Origin: a virus
IMG/VR virus record: IMGVR_UViG_3300024520_000166
Span: 1-42,129 of that record
Reading direction: 5' to 3' (one strand)
Length of the DNA stretch: 42,129 nt
Below, piece by piece: positions 31,024 through 38,600 of this stretch. A program made the position numbers and the translations under genes. Each line of letters begins with the position of its first letter. Within the stretch, counting starts at the first letter, position 1. The notes beneath the pieces are model-generated. The model saw only the letters and a list, made by a program, of their open reading frames with translations. It had not been told where the DNA came from and ran no database searches.

Positions 31024-31844
31024 ACGATCTCACCGTACGCACTGCACCGACGCTCGACCCCTACACGCCCCGCGACTTCGAGCAGACAATGAACCTCGCA
31101 CGTCTGATCGCCGAGACCCCGGAGATCTGCCCCGACAGCCTGCGCGGAAAGACCGGTGCCGTGTGGCTCGTGCTCGCAAAAGGCTCTGAGCTCGGGATCC
31201 CCGCTCTCGCTGCCCTACAGTCGATCTATGTGATGAAGGGTAAGCCGGTGGTCTCGGCGCACCTTGCCGCCGCGCTCGCGAAGAGCTCGCCGAGCTGCGT
31301 CTACTTCCGATGCACCGAGAGCACCGCCGAGCGCGTGACGTACGAGACACTCCGCAAGGGTAGCCCCGAGTCGGAGTCAGTGACGTGGACAATGGAGCGC
31401 GCCCGCGCTGCCGGTCTCGCCGGATCGCCGACGTGGAAGAAGCACAAAAATGAAATGTTAGGGGCACGCGCGAAAATGGAACTCGCCAGAATCAGCTATC
31501 CCGAGCGGGTGCTCGGGCTCTATCTCCCCGACGAAGTCGCACACTTCGACGCCGCCCCCGGTCCGCAGACGCTCGAGAGCCCCGCCACCGTGCCCGCCAT
31601 GGCGCCGCCACCGGCGCCCGAGCCCGAAGCCCCTGCCCCGGTCGTTGAAGCTGAATACAGCGACGACACCGCGCCGAACGAGTTCGAGCGGATCAAGATC
31701 GATCTGAAAGACTGCGCCGACCTCGCGGCATGGGCTGACCTGGCTGCCGAAGTAGCGACGCACTCAGAGGCGGAGCTATCAGGAGACGAGCGGATCAAGC
31801 TGCGCGGGCTCTTTTCCGCGCGCCGAGCAGAGTTGCGATCATGA
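31020..31844 (+). CDS. recT: RecT-like single-strand annealing protein
   Basis: The protein has 274 aa from GTG 31020. The core is RecT-like: MNLARLIAETPEICPDSLRG, AVWLVLAKGSELGIPALAAL, then KGKPVVSAHLAAALAKSSPS and a conserved aromatic YFRCTEST. The stretch SPTWKKHKNEMLGARAKMEL is also family-like. The tail from ~190 is Pro/Ala/Glu-rich and ends in a helical domain. It would pair strands resected by the exonuclease encoded at 32200, helped by Ssb. Confidence 0.8.
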   Translation: MNDLTVRTAPTLDPYTPRDFEQTMNLARLIAETPEICPDSLRGKTGAVWLVLAKGSELGIPALAALQSIYVMKGKPVVSAHLAAALAKSSPSCVYFRCTESTAERVTYETLRKGSPESESVTWTMERARAAGLAGSPTWKKHKNEMLGARAKMELARISYPERVLGLYLPDEVAHFDAAPGPQTLESPATVPAMAPPPAPEPEAPAPVVEAEYSDDTAPNEFERIKIDLKDCADLAAWADLAAEVATHSEAELSGDERIKLRGLFSARRAELRS

Positions 31845-32203
31845 TCGGAGCGTGTGCCGTCTGCGGTGTCAGCGTCCACTCGGTGCGGATCGGGGGCGAA
31901 TTCGCGATCCTTGCGTACTGGCCCGACGATCGAGGCGACATCTATCACGATCTGCACAACGACGATCGCACCCGGCAGCTCTCGGTGGCCGAAGCGATAA
32001 GCTATGCCGGACCGCTGTACCGTCTGCACGAGTGCGGCAGCGGTCGCCGGCTCATCAAAACCTCGGTGAGCATCGAATACAGGCAGGATGTCGAGCTGCG
32101 CGAGCTGCACCGACGAACACGGATCCCGATGGCTGAGTTTATCCGGCAGGGGATCGACCTCGCACTCGAGACCCACAAAGACAAAGGAGACGAAAACCCA
32201 TGA
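31841..32203 (+). CDS. Ribbon-helix-helix protein with N-terminal cysteine pair
   Basis: The protein has 120 aa with ATGA overlaps at both ends. The N-terminus has CAVCGVSVHSV and a later HECGSGRR, which could bind zinc. The C-terminus (KTSVSIEYRQDVELRELHRR, then TRIPMAEFIRQGIDLALE) fits a CopG/Arc ribbon-helix-helix: beta strand, helix, turn, helix. It sits between the two recombination genes and may regulate the operon or guide recombination. Confidence 0.7.
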   Translation: MIGACAVCGVSVHSVRIGGEFAILAYWPDDRGDIYHDLHNDDRTRQLSVAEAISYAGPLYRLHECGSGRRLIKTSVSIEYRQDVELRELHRRTRIPMAEFIRQGIDLALETHKDKGDENP

Positions 32204-33369
32204 GAATCACCGCAAGCAAACTCGACCGGATCGCCCGCTGCCCCGCGTCTGCCGCCCTACCGCAGAGCCCCGACACCGGCGGTGTGTGGGCTACCCGGGG
32301 CACCGCGCTGCACACCTTTTGCGAGCGAGCCGGCGAAGTCGGCCGCGAGACAGCGCTCGAAGAGACGCCCGACGAGCACCGCGCCGCGGCTGCTGCACTT
32401 TCAGAACACAGCTACTCGGGCGATGGCGTCTTCGAGATCGCCTTCGCTTATGACCCGGTCGCCGACACCGCGCGCGAGCTCGGCAGGGGGAAGGGCCGAC
32501 ACTATGGCGACGCCGTCGATGGCGAGATCTGCGGTGCTGCCGACTTCGTCGCTCTGACGCCCGACGGTGGCGTATACGTGCGCGACCTGAAGACCGGCAG
32601 GGGATGGCAGCCCCCGCTTGCTGAGCATTGGCAGCTTCGAATGTACGGGCTCGCAGCGGCACGCGCCTTCGACCGGCAGAGCGTCACAATCGAGCTGTGC
32701 CGCGACCTCGGCGACGGTGGTCTCTCGGTCGGCCGGCTCGAGCTCGACCTTTTCGATCTCGCTGCCTTCGCCGCTGAAGTGCGTGAGCTCACCGAGCGGA
32801 TCCCGCACCAGCACGCAGAGCTCGACCCCGTCGAGGGTGAATGGTGTAAATACTGCCCCGCCTTCGAAGCGTGCCCGAGAAAGCTACAGCTCGCGAAGGC
32901 ACTCGCAGCCCCCGAGCAGCCGCCGCTCTCGGTGGTCATCGACGAGCACAGCTTCGCCGACGTGTGGCGCAAGGTGAAGACCGCGCGCGATGTGCTCTCA
33001 CGCATCGAAAGGGGGCTCGACGCATACGTCGAGATGTGCGGGTCGGTGTCGCTCGGTGACGGGGTGAGCGTCACCAGCGTCGAAAAAAGTCGCGAGTCGG
33101 TGATCGCTCCAGTCGTCGCCAGCCTGCTTGAGACTATGTGGGACCACGAGACCGCCGAGAGTGCCGTTGACACGGTGCAGAAAGCGTCTAAAGCATCGAT
33201 CAAGCGCGCGCTGCGTGGATTGAAAGAAAGCGGAAAGCTGACATGCTCGCTCGCCGCTGCTGAGCGGGAGATCTTCGCCGAGCTTCGCAGTATGGGGGGG
33301 GTGAAAACGTCGACCTTTCGCAAGATCGAAGAGGTATTAGACCCGAAACCAGAGGAGATTGACCCATGA
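32200..33369 (+). CDS. PD-(D/E)XK exonuclease, Cas4/AddB-like (DUF2800)
   Basis: The protein has 389 aa. A nuclease core is visible: TRGTALHTFCER, Asp115 in GAADFVAL, Asp129-Leu-Lys131 in VRDLKTG, and EHWQLRMYGLAAARAF (Gln145). A Fe-S cluster site as in Cas4/AddB is suggested by Cys14 with Cys216, Cys219 and Cys225 (CKYCPAFEACP). Residues ~250-389 form a further helical domain. Paired with the RecT-like gene it makes a RecE/RecT-like module. Confidence 0.85.
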   Translation: MRITASKLDRIARCPASAALPQSPDTGGVWATRGTALHTFCERAGEVGRETALEETPDEHRAAAAALSEHSYSGDGVFEIAFAYDPVADTARELGRGKGRHYGDAVDGEICGAADFVALTPDGGVYVRDLKTGRGWQPPLAEHWQLRMYGLAAARAFDRQSVTIELCRDLGDGGLSVGRLELDLFDLAAFAAEVRELTERIPHQHAELDPVEGEWCKYCPAFEACPRKLQLAKALAAPEQPPLSVVIDEHSFADVWRKVKTARDVLSRIERGLDAYVEMCGSVSLGDGVSVTSVEKSRESVIAPVVASLLETMWDHETAESAVDTVQKASKASIKRALRGLKESGKLTCSLAAAEREIFAELRSMGGVKTSTFRKIEEVLDPKPEEIDP

Positions 33370-33677
33370 CACCAGAAGAGATCGTGAACCGGATCGAGCT
33401 GATCGCCCACATCCCCGAGCGGATCAAAACGCTGAAAGATGAGATCGGGAAGTTGGAAGATCGGCGGCAGGCAATGATCGACGAGCTCGCCGACGACATC
33501 AGCAATGGCGATCCCGAGATGCTCACCCCGGAGAAAGCGGGTCTTCGGCTCGGGGTCTCCGGGGAGACGGTGCGCAAGCTGTGCAAGAGCGGCCAGATCG
33601 AGCACCGGAAAGTTGGCAAGCAATACAGGATCCGGCCCGCAGTTATCGATGCTTTTATCGACGCCGGCACACAGTGA
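33366..33677 (+). CDS. Excisionase-family HTH protein
   Basis: The protein has 103 aa with an ATGA start. An N-terminal coiled coil (IPERIKTLKDEIGKLEDRRQ) precedes a MerR/excisionase-type DNA-binding domain: LTPEKAGLRLGVSGETVRKL, then CKSGQIEHRKVGKQYRIRP and VIDAFID. With no integrase in the genome, excisionase work is unlikely. A regulator of the late or recombination genes, made dimeric by the coiled coil, is a better guess. Confidence 0.8.
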   Translation: MTPEEIVNRIELIAHIPERIKTLKDEIGKLEDRRQAMIDELADDISNGDPEMLTPEKAGLRLGVSGETVRKLCKSGQIEHRKVGKQYRIRPAVIDAFIDAGTQ

Positions 33678-33931
33678 ACACGCCGCAATTCATAAAACCC
33701 ACGGCAGACACCGTGATCCATAACCCGCTGAGCGAGGCGTTTTCGGAAGCGTGTTGGCAGGCTCGATACGGCAGCCCGAGCCGCGTGCAGCTTCTTATCT
33801 TGGCTGCTGCTGCATCGTCCTTTCGGCTTCTCCTAACACACCCTATGGGCAACAACTCGGCCTGTCGCAAGCTGCGGTTATGGCGCAACGCGATTCTGTC
33901 CGGCGGGGTTGCCCAGATCGGCGAGCTGTGA
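33674..33931 (+). CDS. Last gene of the recombination operon, unknown function
   Basis: The protein has 85 aa from GTG 33674 (GTGA overlap). It reads as helical with SRVQLLILAAAASSFRLLLT, a moderately hydrophobic helix that may be buried in a fold or lie on a membrane, then GNNSACRKLRLWRNAILSGG. It ends four bases before the convergent amidase gene. No terminator hairpin is visible there. No family is recognised. Confidence 0.6.
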   Translation: MNTPQFIKPTADTVIHNPLSEAFSEACWQARYGSPSRVQLLILAAAASSFRLLLTHPMGNNSACRKLRLWRNAILSGGVAQIGEL

Positions 33932-33935
33932 GGCG

Positions 33936-34466
33936 CTAAGCCCACACCGGCACATTCGGGGGGCTGAAACTGCACTCGCTTTTGAGGTCCGCCAGCATCG
34001 CCCCCGCCCCCGGGCACACCTTGTCAGCGTCCGACGACCCACCCGGCAGCTCGTCGTGCCCTTTGAGCTGCGCAGTGTACACCGAGCAGAGCGCTCGACA
34101 CAGCACCGCAGCCGAAGCGAATTGCGCCGCGTTGATCTTCGTCTCCCGAAAGTCCCCGAAGAGCGCCACCCCTACGCTGCGGTGATTCCACGCCTTAGCG
34201 TGCGGGGTCTGATAGCGCACCGCCACGGCTTGCTCGGTTATGCCATGGTCCCATACCACGAAGTGATACGGCATCCGGCCGATCGTCCTGTGCAGATCGG
34301 GGTGCTCGCCGAAAGCACGTGCGATGTCGGCAGCGCTGAGCAGCTTCGGCCACTCGGGGATCTCCGGCCCGAAACGGTGAACGACGATCGTGTCGATCTC
34401 TGCGTTCCGAAGCCGGGGCTGATTCCCGAGTCGTGAGCATTCCAGCGTCGAGTCAATGATCCTCAC
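33936..34466 (-). CDS. Endolysin, N-acetylmuramoyl-L-alanine amidase
   Basis: The protein has 176 aa from GTG 34466 (GTGA overlap). The Amidase_2 metal site is His30 (TIVVHRFG), His137 (LKGHDELPGG) and Cys151 (DKVCPG). MPYHFVVWDHG and WNHRSVGVALFGDF are further conserved parts. The protein cuts the bond between glycan and peptide of the cell wall. No signal peptide is present, so a holin should release it. A single domain without a wall-binding module suits a Gram-negative host. Confidence 0.9.
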   Translation of the reverse strand: MRIIDSTLECSRLGNQPRLRNAEIDTIVVHRFGPEIPEWPKLLSAADIARAFGEHPDLHRTIGRMPYHFVVWDHGITEQAVAVRYQTPHAKAWNHRSVGVALFGDFRETKINAAQFASAAVLCRALCSVYTAQLKGHDELPGGSSDADKVCPGAGAMLADLKSECSFSPPNVPVWA

Positions 34467-34948
34467 TGTGCACCCCCGTCGATAACGATAACGCCCGAGC
34501 CCCCGAGCTGAGCGCCTACCACGAAACCAAGCGCGAGAGCCACCGCAGAGCCCATCGCGACCCATGCCCACGCGGGGATAAGGGGCTCGACGCTCGCATC
34601 GTCGAGAGCGGTCGCAAAGGCGTCTCGCTGAGCCTGCGAACTATTCACGACGTCGATCCATGCGGCATCGCGTCGGGCAAGGTGCTCGACCATATACTCG
34701 GTTACCTTGCCGGCATCGACCGCGAACGCCCACAAGTGCTCTGCGAATTCTCGGGGCTCGGCGATGCATGGCTGCGAGTCACAGAGCTCGGGCAGCAACG
34801 TCGTCGGATTGATCGGCCGGTAGAGCCGGGGATCCGGTGGCACTGGTAGCTCTGCGAGCGGCGGGACCGACAGCACCGCAGAGCTCGAGCAGCTACTCGT
34901 CGCGACTGCGAGACATACGGCGAAGAAAATCGATCCCGCTCTCGTCAT
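34463..34948 (-). CDS. Lipoprotein with C-terminal membrane helix, u-spanin-like
   Basis: The protein has 161 aa. The N-terminus is a signal with a weak lipobox (AVATSSC, Cys20), a Pro-rich stretch follows, and ~residues 125-147 (WAWVAMGSAVALALGFVVGA) form a membrane helix. An outer-membrane lipid anchor plus inner-membrane helix is the plan of unimolecular spanins (phage T1 gp11), which fuse the two membranes in the last step of lysis. Its location next to the amidase fits. The first 56 bases lie inside the gene before it, in another frame. Confidence 0.7.
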   Translation of the reverse strand: MTRAGSIFFAVCLAVATSSCSSSAVLSVPPLAELPVPPDPRLYRPINPTTLLPELCDSQPCIAEPREFAEHLWAFAVDAGKVTEYMVEHLARRDAAWIDVVNSSQAQRDAFATALDDASVEPLIPAWAWVAMGSAVALALGFVVGAQLGGSGVIVIDGGAQ

Positions 34949-35168
34949 CTCGTGCTACCTCGACCGGCTCAGCAACGAGCCGATCCGCGTGTGCCTTGTC
35001 TTCGGTGTCGCGCTCTTCGCGACGCTTGCGTCGGGCAAGGCTCTCGGCATCGTCAGCGAGCCTGACAGCGCGAGGAGCGCGCAAACGTACCCGCCCGAGT
35101 GTCAGGGCAGCCACCAGCACCGCAGCGGCTACCATGAACGCAGCAGCGACCTTTTGCCAAAGCGTCAC
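34893..35168 (-). CDS. Lysis-cassette membrane protein
   Basis: The protein has 91 aa from GTG 35168 (GTGA overlap). One membrane helix (VAAAFMVAAAVLVAALTLG) is followed by a charged, helical tail (DDAESLARRKRREERDTEDK). Overlap with a lipoprotein gene recalls the Rz/Rz1 nesting of two-part spanins. Against this, the Arg-rich flank behind the helix suggests the tail stays inside the cell. It may be an i-spanin or a holin accessory. Confidence 0.65.
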   Translation of the reverse strand: MTLWQKVAAAFMVAAAVLVAALTLGRVRLRAPRAVRLADDAESLARRKRREERDTEDKAHADRLVAEPVEVARDDESGIDFLRRMSRSRDE

Positions 35169-35473
35169 TTGTGCCCCGCTGCAAGGTGCGCCGCGAGTCG
35201 CCGGTTGCGCTCTCGGTGCACTTTCAACTGGGCACGGGGTGCGAGCTCACCGCGTCGGATCTTCTGCTCGTTCAGAGCGTCTCGAGCCTGCCATTCGGTG
35301 ATCACGTGAAGCCCGACGAGCGTGTCGCAGAGCTGCTCGCCGGTGAGCGACTGCGTTGAGAGAGCGTGCTCGAGCTGCTCACCGTCGATGTACCCGAGTG
35401 CGACGAGCAGCGAGCCGACGCTCGTTGCGTCGTTCGCCGGATCCTTGCGTCGCCTGAACAGCCCGAAGATCAT
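35165..35473 (-). CDS. MshEN/GspE-N-like small protein in the lysis region
   Basis: The protein has 102 aa with ATGA and GTGA overlaps. The core SVGSLLVALGYIDGEQLEHA, then LCDTLVGLHVITEWQARDAL, is a tandem pattern like the N-terminal domains of type II secretion and pilus ATPases (GspE-N/MshEN), some of which bind cyclic di-GMP. The end is basic. Such a domain in a lysis cassette is unusual, and the likeness rests on pattern alone. Confidence 0.6.
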   Translation of the reverse strand: MIFGLFRRRKDPANDATSVGSLLVALGYIDGEQLEHALSTQSLTGEQLCDTLVGLHVITEWQARDALNEQKIRRGELAPRAQLKVHRERNRRLAAHLAAGHK

Positions 35474-35754
35474 GTCGTGCCCCCGTCAGCTCTAGCCATA
35501 AGGTCGAGCCGGTGGTTGATGTCCTCAGTCGATTGACGCAGAGCGTCTAGTTTTGTGTTTGTTTCCTTCGACGCTTCGGCTGCGCCTGCCATTTTCTCGA
35601 GCGACTTGCCGAGCTCTTGAGAGTGCGCGACAAGGTCGGCGGTGAGCTTCTTCACGTAGGTCTGCGCTTTGATGTACAGCACGAGCAGCACCGCCGCAAA
35701 AGCGTACCCGCCCCCCGTTTGCAGTACGTCCGTTATCAGCGCGATCTCGCTCAT
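35470..35754 (-). CDS. Holin-like protein
   Basis: The protein has 94 aa from ATG 35754. One N-terminal membrane helix (GGYAFAAVLLVLYIKAQ) is followed by a long amphipathic coiled coil (LVAHSQELGKSLEKMAGAAE). This shape occurs in one-helix holins and holin-associated proteins such as XhlA or BhlA. As the first membrane gene of the cassette it is the best holin candidate here. Confidence 0.6.
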   Translation of the reverse strand: MSEIALITDVLQTGGGYAFAAVLLVLYIKAQTYVKKLTADLVAHSQELGKSLEKMAGAAEASKETNTKLDALRQSTEDINHRLDLMARADGGTT

Positions 35755-36323
35755 CTCGTATCAACTACCGCGTCGATCTCGGCCTTTGTCGTGGCCGATC
35801 TTAGCGCGGCCTTTAGTGTGTCGCCGCCGTCGATCACGGCTTTAAGTGCGGCGACTTGCGCGTCGCGGTATGCGTCCAGCGCGGCGGCGTCGGCTAGCGA
35901 AACTATCTCGCTATCGTCACACGTAGGTAACTCGATCGGGTAGTCCTCGGCTGATAGCCGCGCGTAGCCGTCGGCCTTTACCTGGCTAGTAATGCACATC
36001 GAAAGCGTCTTACCGCCATAGGCGAACCCGTTGCACAGCAAGGCTTGCGTTTGCTTGTCTGTTTCGCCGAACCGCAAGGCGCGCAACGTGTCGAGATATA
36101 CGACTTGCGTATAGTGCGCGGCGTCGGTTCCGTCGCCGGACGTGTGTCGATGATAGTAAGCCGGGAGTCCGCCGGTGCGAAATCCCAACTTGCAAACCAC
36201 GCTCGACGGCGCACCGGGCACGACAGCCACGACGCCGGGCGCCTTGCCTTGCACTTGCTCAACCGTGCGCGAGACGGTGCTACATGCTAGGACGTCGCCG
36301 CCGACATCTGTGTATACATACAC
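35751..36323 (-). CDS. Fibre-associated protein of unknown function
   Basis: The protein has 190 aa from GTG 36323 with an ATGA exit. The C-terminus (LDAYRDAQVAALKAVIDGGD, then TLKAALRSATTKAEID) is like the DUF4376-type end of proteins coded beside fibres, some of which help fibre assembly. The rest is beta-rich with five cysteines. Codon use differs from the genome: no GAGCTC words and more A/T at wobble positions, shared with the large fibre before it. It looks like part of an imported receptor-binding unit. Confidence 0.65.
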   Translation of the reverse strand: MYVYTDVGGDVLACSTVSRTVEQVQGKAPGVVAVVPGAPSSVVCKLGFRTGGLPAYYHRHTSGDGTDAAHYTQVVYLDTLRALRFGETDKQTQALLCNGFAYGGKTLSMCITSQVKADGYARLSAEDYPIELPTCDDSEIVSLADAAALDAYRDAQVAALKAVIDGGDTLKAALRSATTKAEIDAVVDTR

Positions 36324-36326
36324 CGG

Positions 36327-38585
36327 TCATGCCCTCCAAAAACGCCCGACCGCACGGGGTTTGTCGACAAGCTCAATGTTGCCCGCAAAAGTATCGTCCG
36401 CATTGCCGCCGGTTGCGTCGCGAAAGATTGAGAAAACAATCCGGTTGCCGGGTAGCGCATTGTGGACCGGTATCGAAAATATCGTTGCTAGGACTTGATC
36501 GATCTGCCCGGAGACAGATACAACCTCGGCGAGTAGATCGTCCGGCAGCGTCCCGTCTAAGACGTCGCCGCCGGCCGCTATGCCATACCTCATCTCGATC
36601 TCAACATCGCCGGCGCCGTTTGTGGCGGGTTTCCATCCGACAACAAACGTGATCGGCGCCCCTGTAAACATTCCCTCTACGACAGTTATTGACCCGGCGA
36701 TCCCGTCGATAGTGTTGTTCGCAAAAACGTTGCTGGTTTCGTCGATCGATATGTTGGCAGTGTAGTCAACCGTCGAGTCGCCAGGCGCCGCGCCGTCGAG
36801 ATCTGACAGGATGAGCGGGATGTCATTCTCTGCCATTGCTAGGCCATAGCGCTCCTCTCGTCCGGTGGCACCCGCTTTCCAATGGTTCGTTTGTAGCTTC
36901 ATGAAATCGGCGACGGGCGCCGTCGTTATGCTGGCGGTCTGAACAATGAAGCGAACCCAGAATTTGGTAACGCCGTCGAGACTCTTAGTTGCCCAACCCG
37001 CCGTATCGCCAAAGCGAATATCCTCAACGATAGCATTCTGAAAATAGATTTCGGCGGTCGCTGCTAGGGTTGCCGCGCCCGTGGCCAGCAACCGCAAGGC
37101 GACCCATGCCGAGCCGTTCCAATACTGCGCCGTGAGGGCGCCGGCGCCCTCGACAAGCGCCGTCGCGATCTTGTGCGCTAGCCCTGGAAACTCGATTCCG
37201 CCGCCGATATAGAGCGCGTTTCCCGTCGTTAGTCCCGGCAAAAGTGCTTGCGTCACGCCATCATCAAGGATCAGATTCGCGGCGATATCCGCCCACGTGC
37301 CCGCCTCGTCGTTCGTGTTCGTGAATACCGACATGTTGCGTGTATGGCTGCGCCCCTCGCCCGTCGACAAGACGCGGCCGGACTTCTCGCTGCCGATGGA
37401 ATGATCGCCGATCGTGATTAGTCCGGCTTCTTTAAATGTCGTATCTAGGAGGTTCGCAACGACGTTGCTCGGGTCGGAGATATTCGGAAACTTGGATTTG
37501 TCAGCGAACCCGGAGAAGCTAACCGTTGCGTCCGAGCCGACCGCCGTTTTCATTCCTTCCGTTAAGCCGTCGCGAAAATCGCCAGCAACAACGCCGATAC
37601 TCGTCCCGGTTCCGGTCGCTCCGATGTCCATGCCGAGCGCAGCGTTATTTACAACGAACCCCTCGATCTTGATATCGGCGCCGTTGTCGGCGAATAGAGC
37701 CGTTCCGCCCAAGAGGTAAGACAACAGGTTGCCGCGGAGTTCGGAGCCTATGCCCTCGATATGAAATCCCGTTACGACCGCCGAACCGGGTCCTGCCATG
37801 GCGGCGCAAAAAAATGCGCTCAGAAATGCGTCGTCGATAACCCGGAACATTTGATTAATCGGCGATCCCAAGTAATGGTTCCCCACAACCATCGCGTGAA
37901 CGTTGGCCTTGCCGGACCCGGGAGTGCTTCCGTCCACGAATACGCCGTAGTAACCGGCGCGCAGCAATACGTCCCGCAGGAATAGCGGGTTTGTGGATAC
38001 AACGCTGTGATGAACGGCCGCGAAACCGACGCCGGTCGGTCCCTCTATTGACATATTCTGCAACGTCGACAACTCGTTTCCGGTGATAAAATGGGCGTTA
38101 TTGTCGTTCGTTTTTAGTATGACGTCGAGCCAGTTCCCAAGCCCAACATAGGTCACATACTTGAGCATAGCGAACGGCGGGATCGTGTAGGTGCCAGGCG
38201 CGATCTGTATGCTAACGGGATTCGCCGCGGTCGGAGTTAGCGCGGCCGCGGCTGTGTTCGCGGTCGCGATGTCCGTAAAGTCGCCGCCGGACTGCGCGAC
38301 CGATACGATCCGCTCGGGCGCGACAGACGCAAGCGACGACAGCGTGATCGGGGTCGGATTGTTCGGATCCCGAAAGCTCAGATCGTTACCATCCCGAGCC
38401 ACGAAGCAATTCTCGTCGCGGTTGCTACCGTCCTGTAGATAGACGCCGGCAGCCTCGATCGCGTCTTCTTGCGGGTCGATAGGTACAGGCGTACCGGTGC
38501 CAGCAAAGCCCGCGTCGGCATCGTCGCCGCCGAGTGCGGTGCTCTCTTGCTTGTAGACCTGTACCCTATCGCTGCCGATCGCCAT
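36327..38585 (-). CDS. Large tail fibre/spike with pectate-lyase-like beta-helix
   Basis: The protein has 752 aa. After an N-terminal anchor (~1-90) comes SGGDFTDIATANTAAAALTP and SIQIAPGTYTIPPFAML, the usual beginning of phage beta-helix spikes. Helix rungs run to ~350. Distal domains follow (AGTWADIAANLILDDG, WNGSAWVALRLLATGAATLA, WKAGATGREERYGLA) and end in a beta sandwich. It probably binds or cuts host surface polysaccharide. The base composition is unlike the neighbours', as expected for exchanged host-range genes. Confidence 0.75.
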   Translation of the reverse strand: MAIGSDRVQVYKQESTALGGDDADAGFAGTGTPVPIDPQEDAIEAAGVYLQDGSNRDENCFVARDGNDLSFRDPNNPTPITLSSLASVAPERIVSVAQSGGDFTDIATANTAAAALTPTAANPVSIQIAPGTYTIPPFAMLKYVTYVGLGNWLDVILKTNDNNAHFITGNELSTLQNMSIEGPTGVGFAAVHHSVVSTNPLFLRDVLLRAGYYGVFVDGSTPGSGKANVHAMVVGNHYLGSPINQMFRVIDDAFLSAFFCAAMAGPGSAVVTGFHIEGIGSELRGNLLSYLLGGTALFADNGADIKIEGFVVNNAALGMDIGATGTGTSIGVVAGDFRDGLTEGMKTAVGSDATVSFSGFADKSKFPNISDPSNVVANLLDTTFKEAGLITIGDHSIGSEKSGRVLSTGEGRSHTRNMSVFTNTNDEAGTWADIAANLILDDGVTQALLPGLTTGNALYIGGGIEFPGLAHKIATALVEGAGALTAQYWNGSAWVALRLLATGAATLAATAEIYFQNAIVEDIRFGDTAGWATKSLDGVTKFWVRFIVQTASITTAPVADFMKLQTNHWKAGATGREERYGLAMAENDIPLILSDLDGAAPGDSTVDYTANISIDETSNVFANNTIDGIAGSITVVEGMFTGAPITFVVGWKPATNGAGDVEIEMRYGIAAGGDVLDGTLPDDLLAEVVSVSGQIDQVLATIFSIPVHNALPGNRIVFSIFRDATGGNADDTFAGNIELVDKPRAVGRFWRA

Positions 38586-38600
38586 TGTGAGCCCCTGCCC

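Noticed and set aside
32502-33623. Long minus-strand open frame (373 codons) opposite the exonuclease
   Set aside because: It has serine-rich, domain-free sequence antisense to a well-supported nuclease; a shadow of codon bias.
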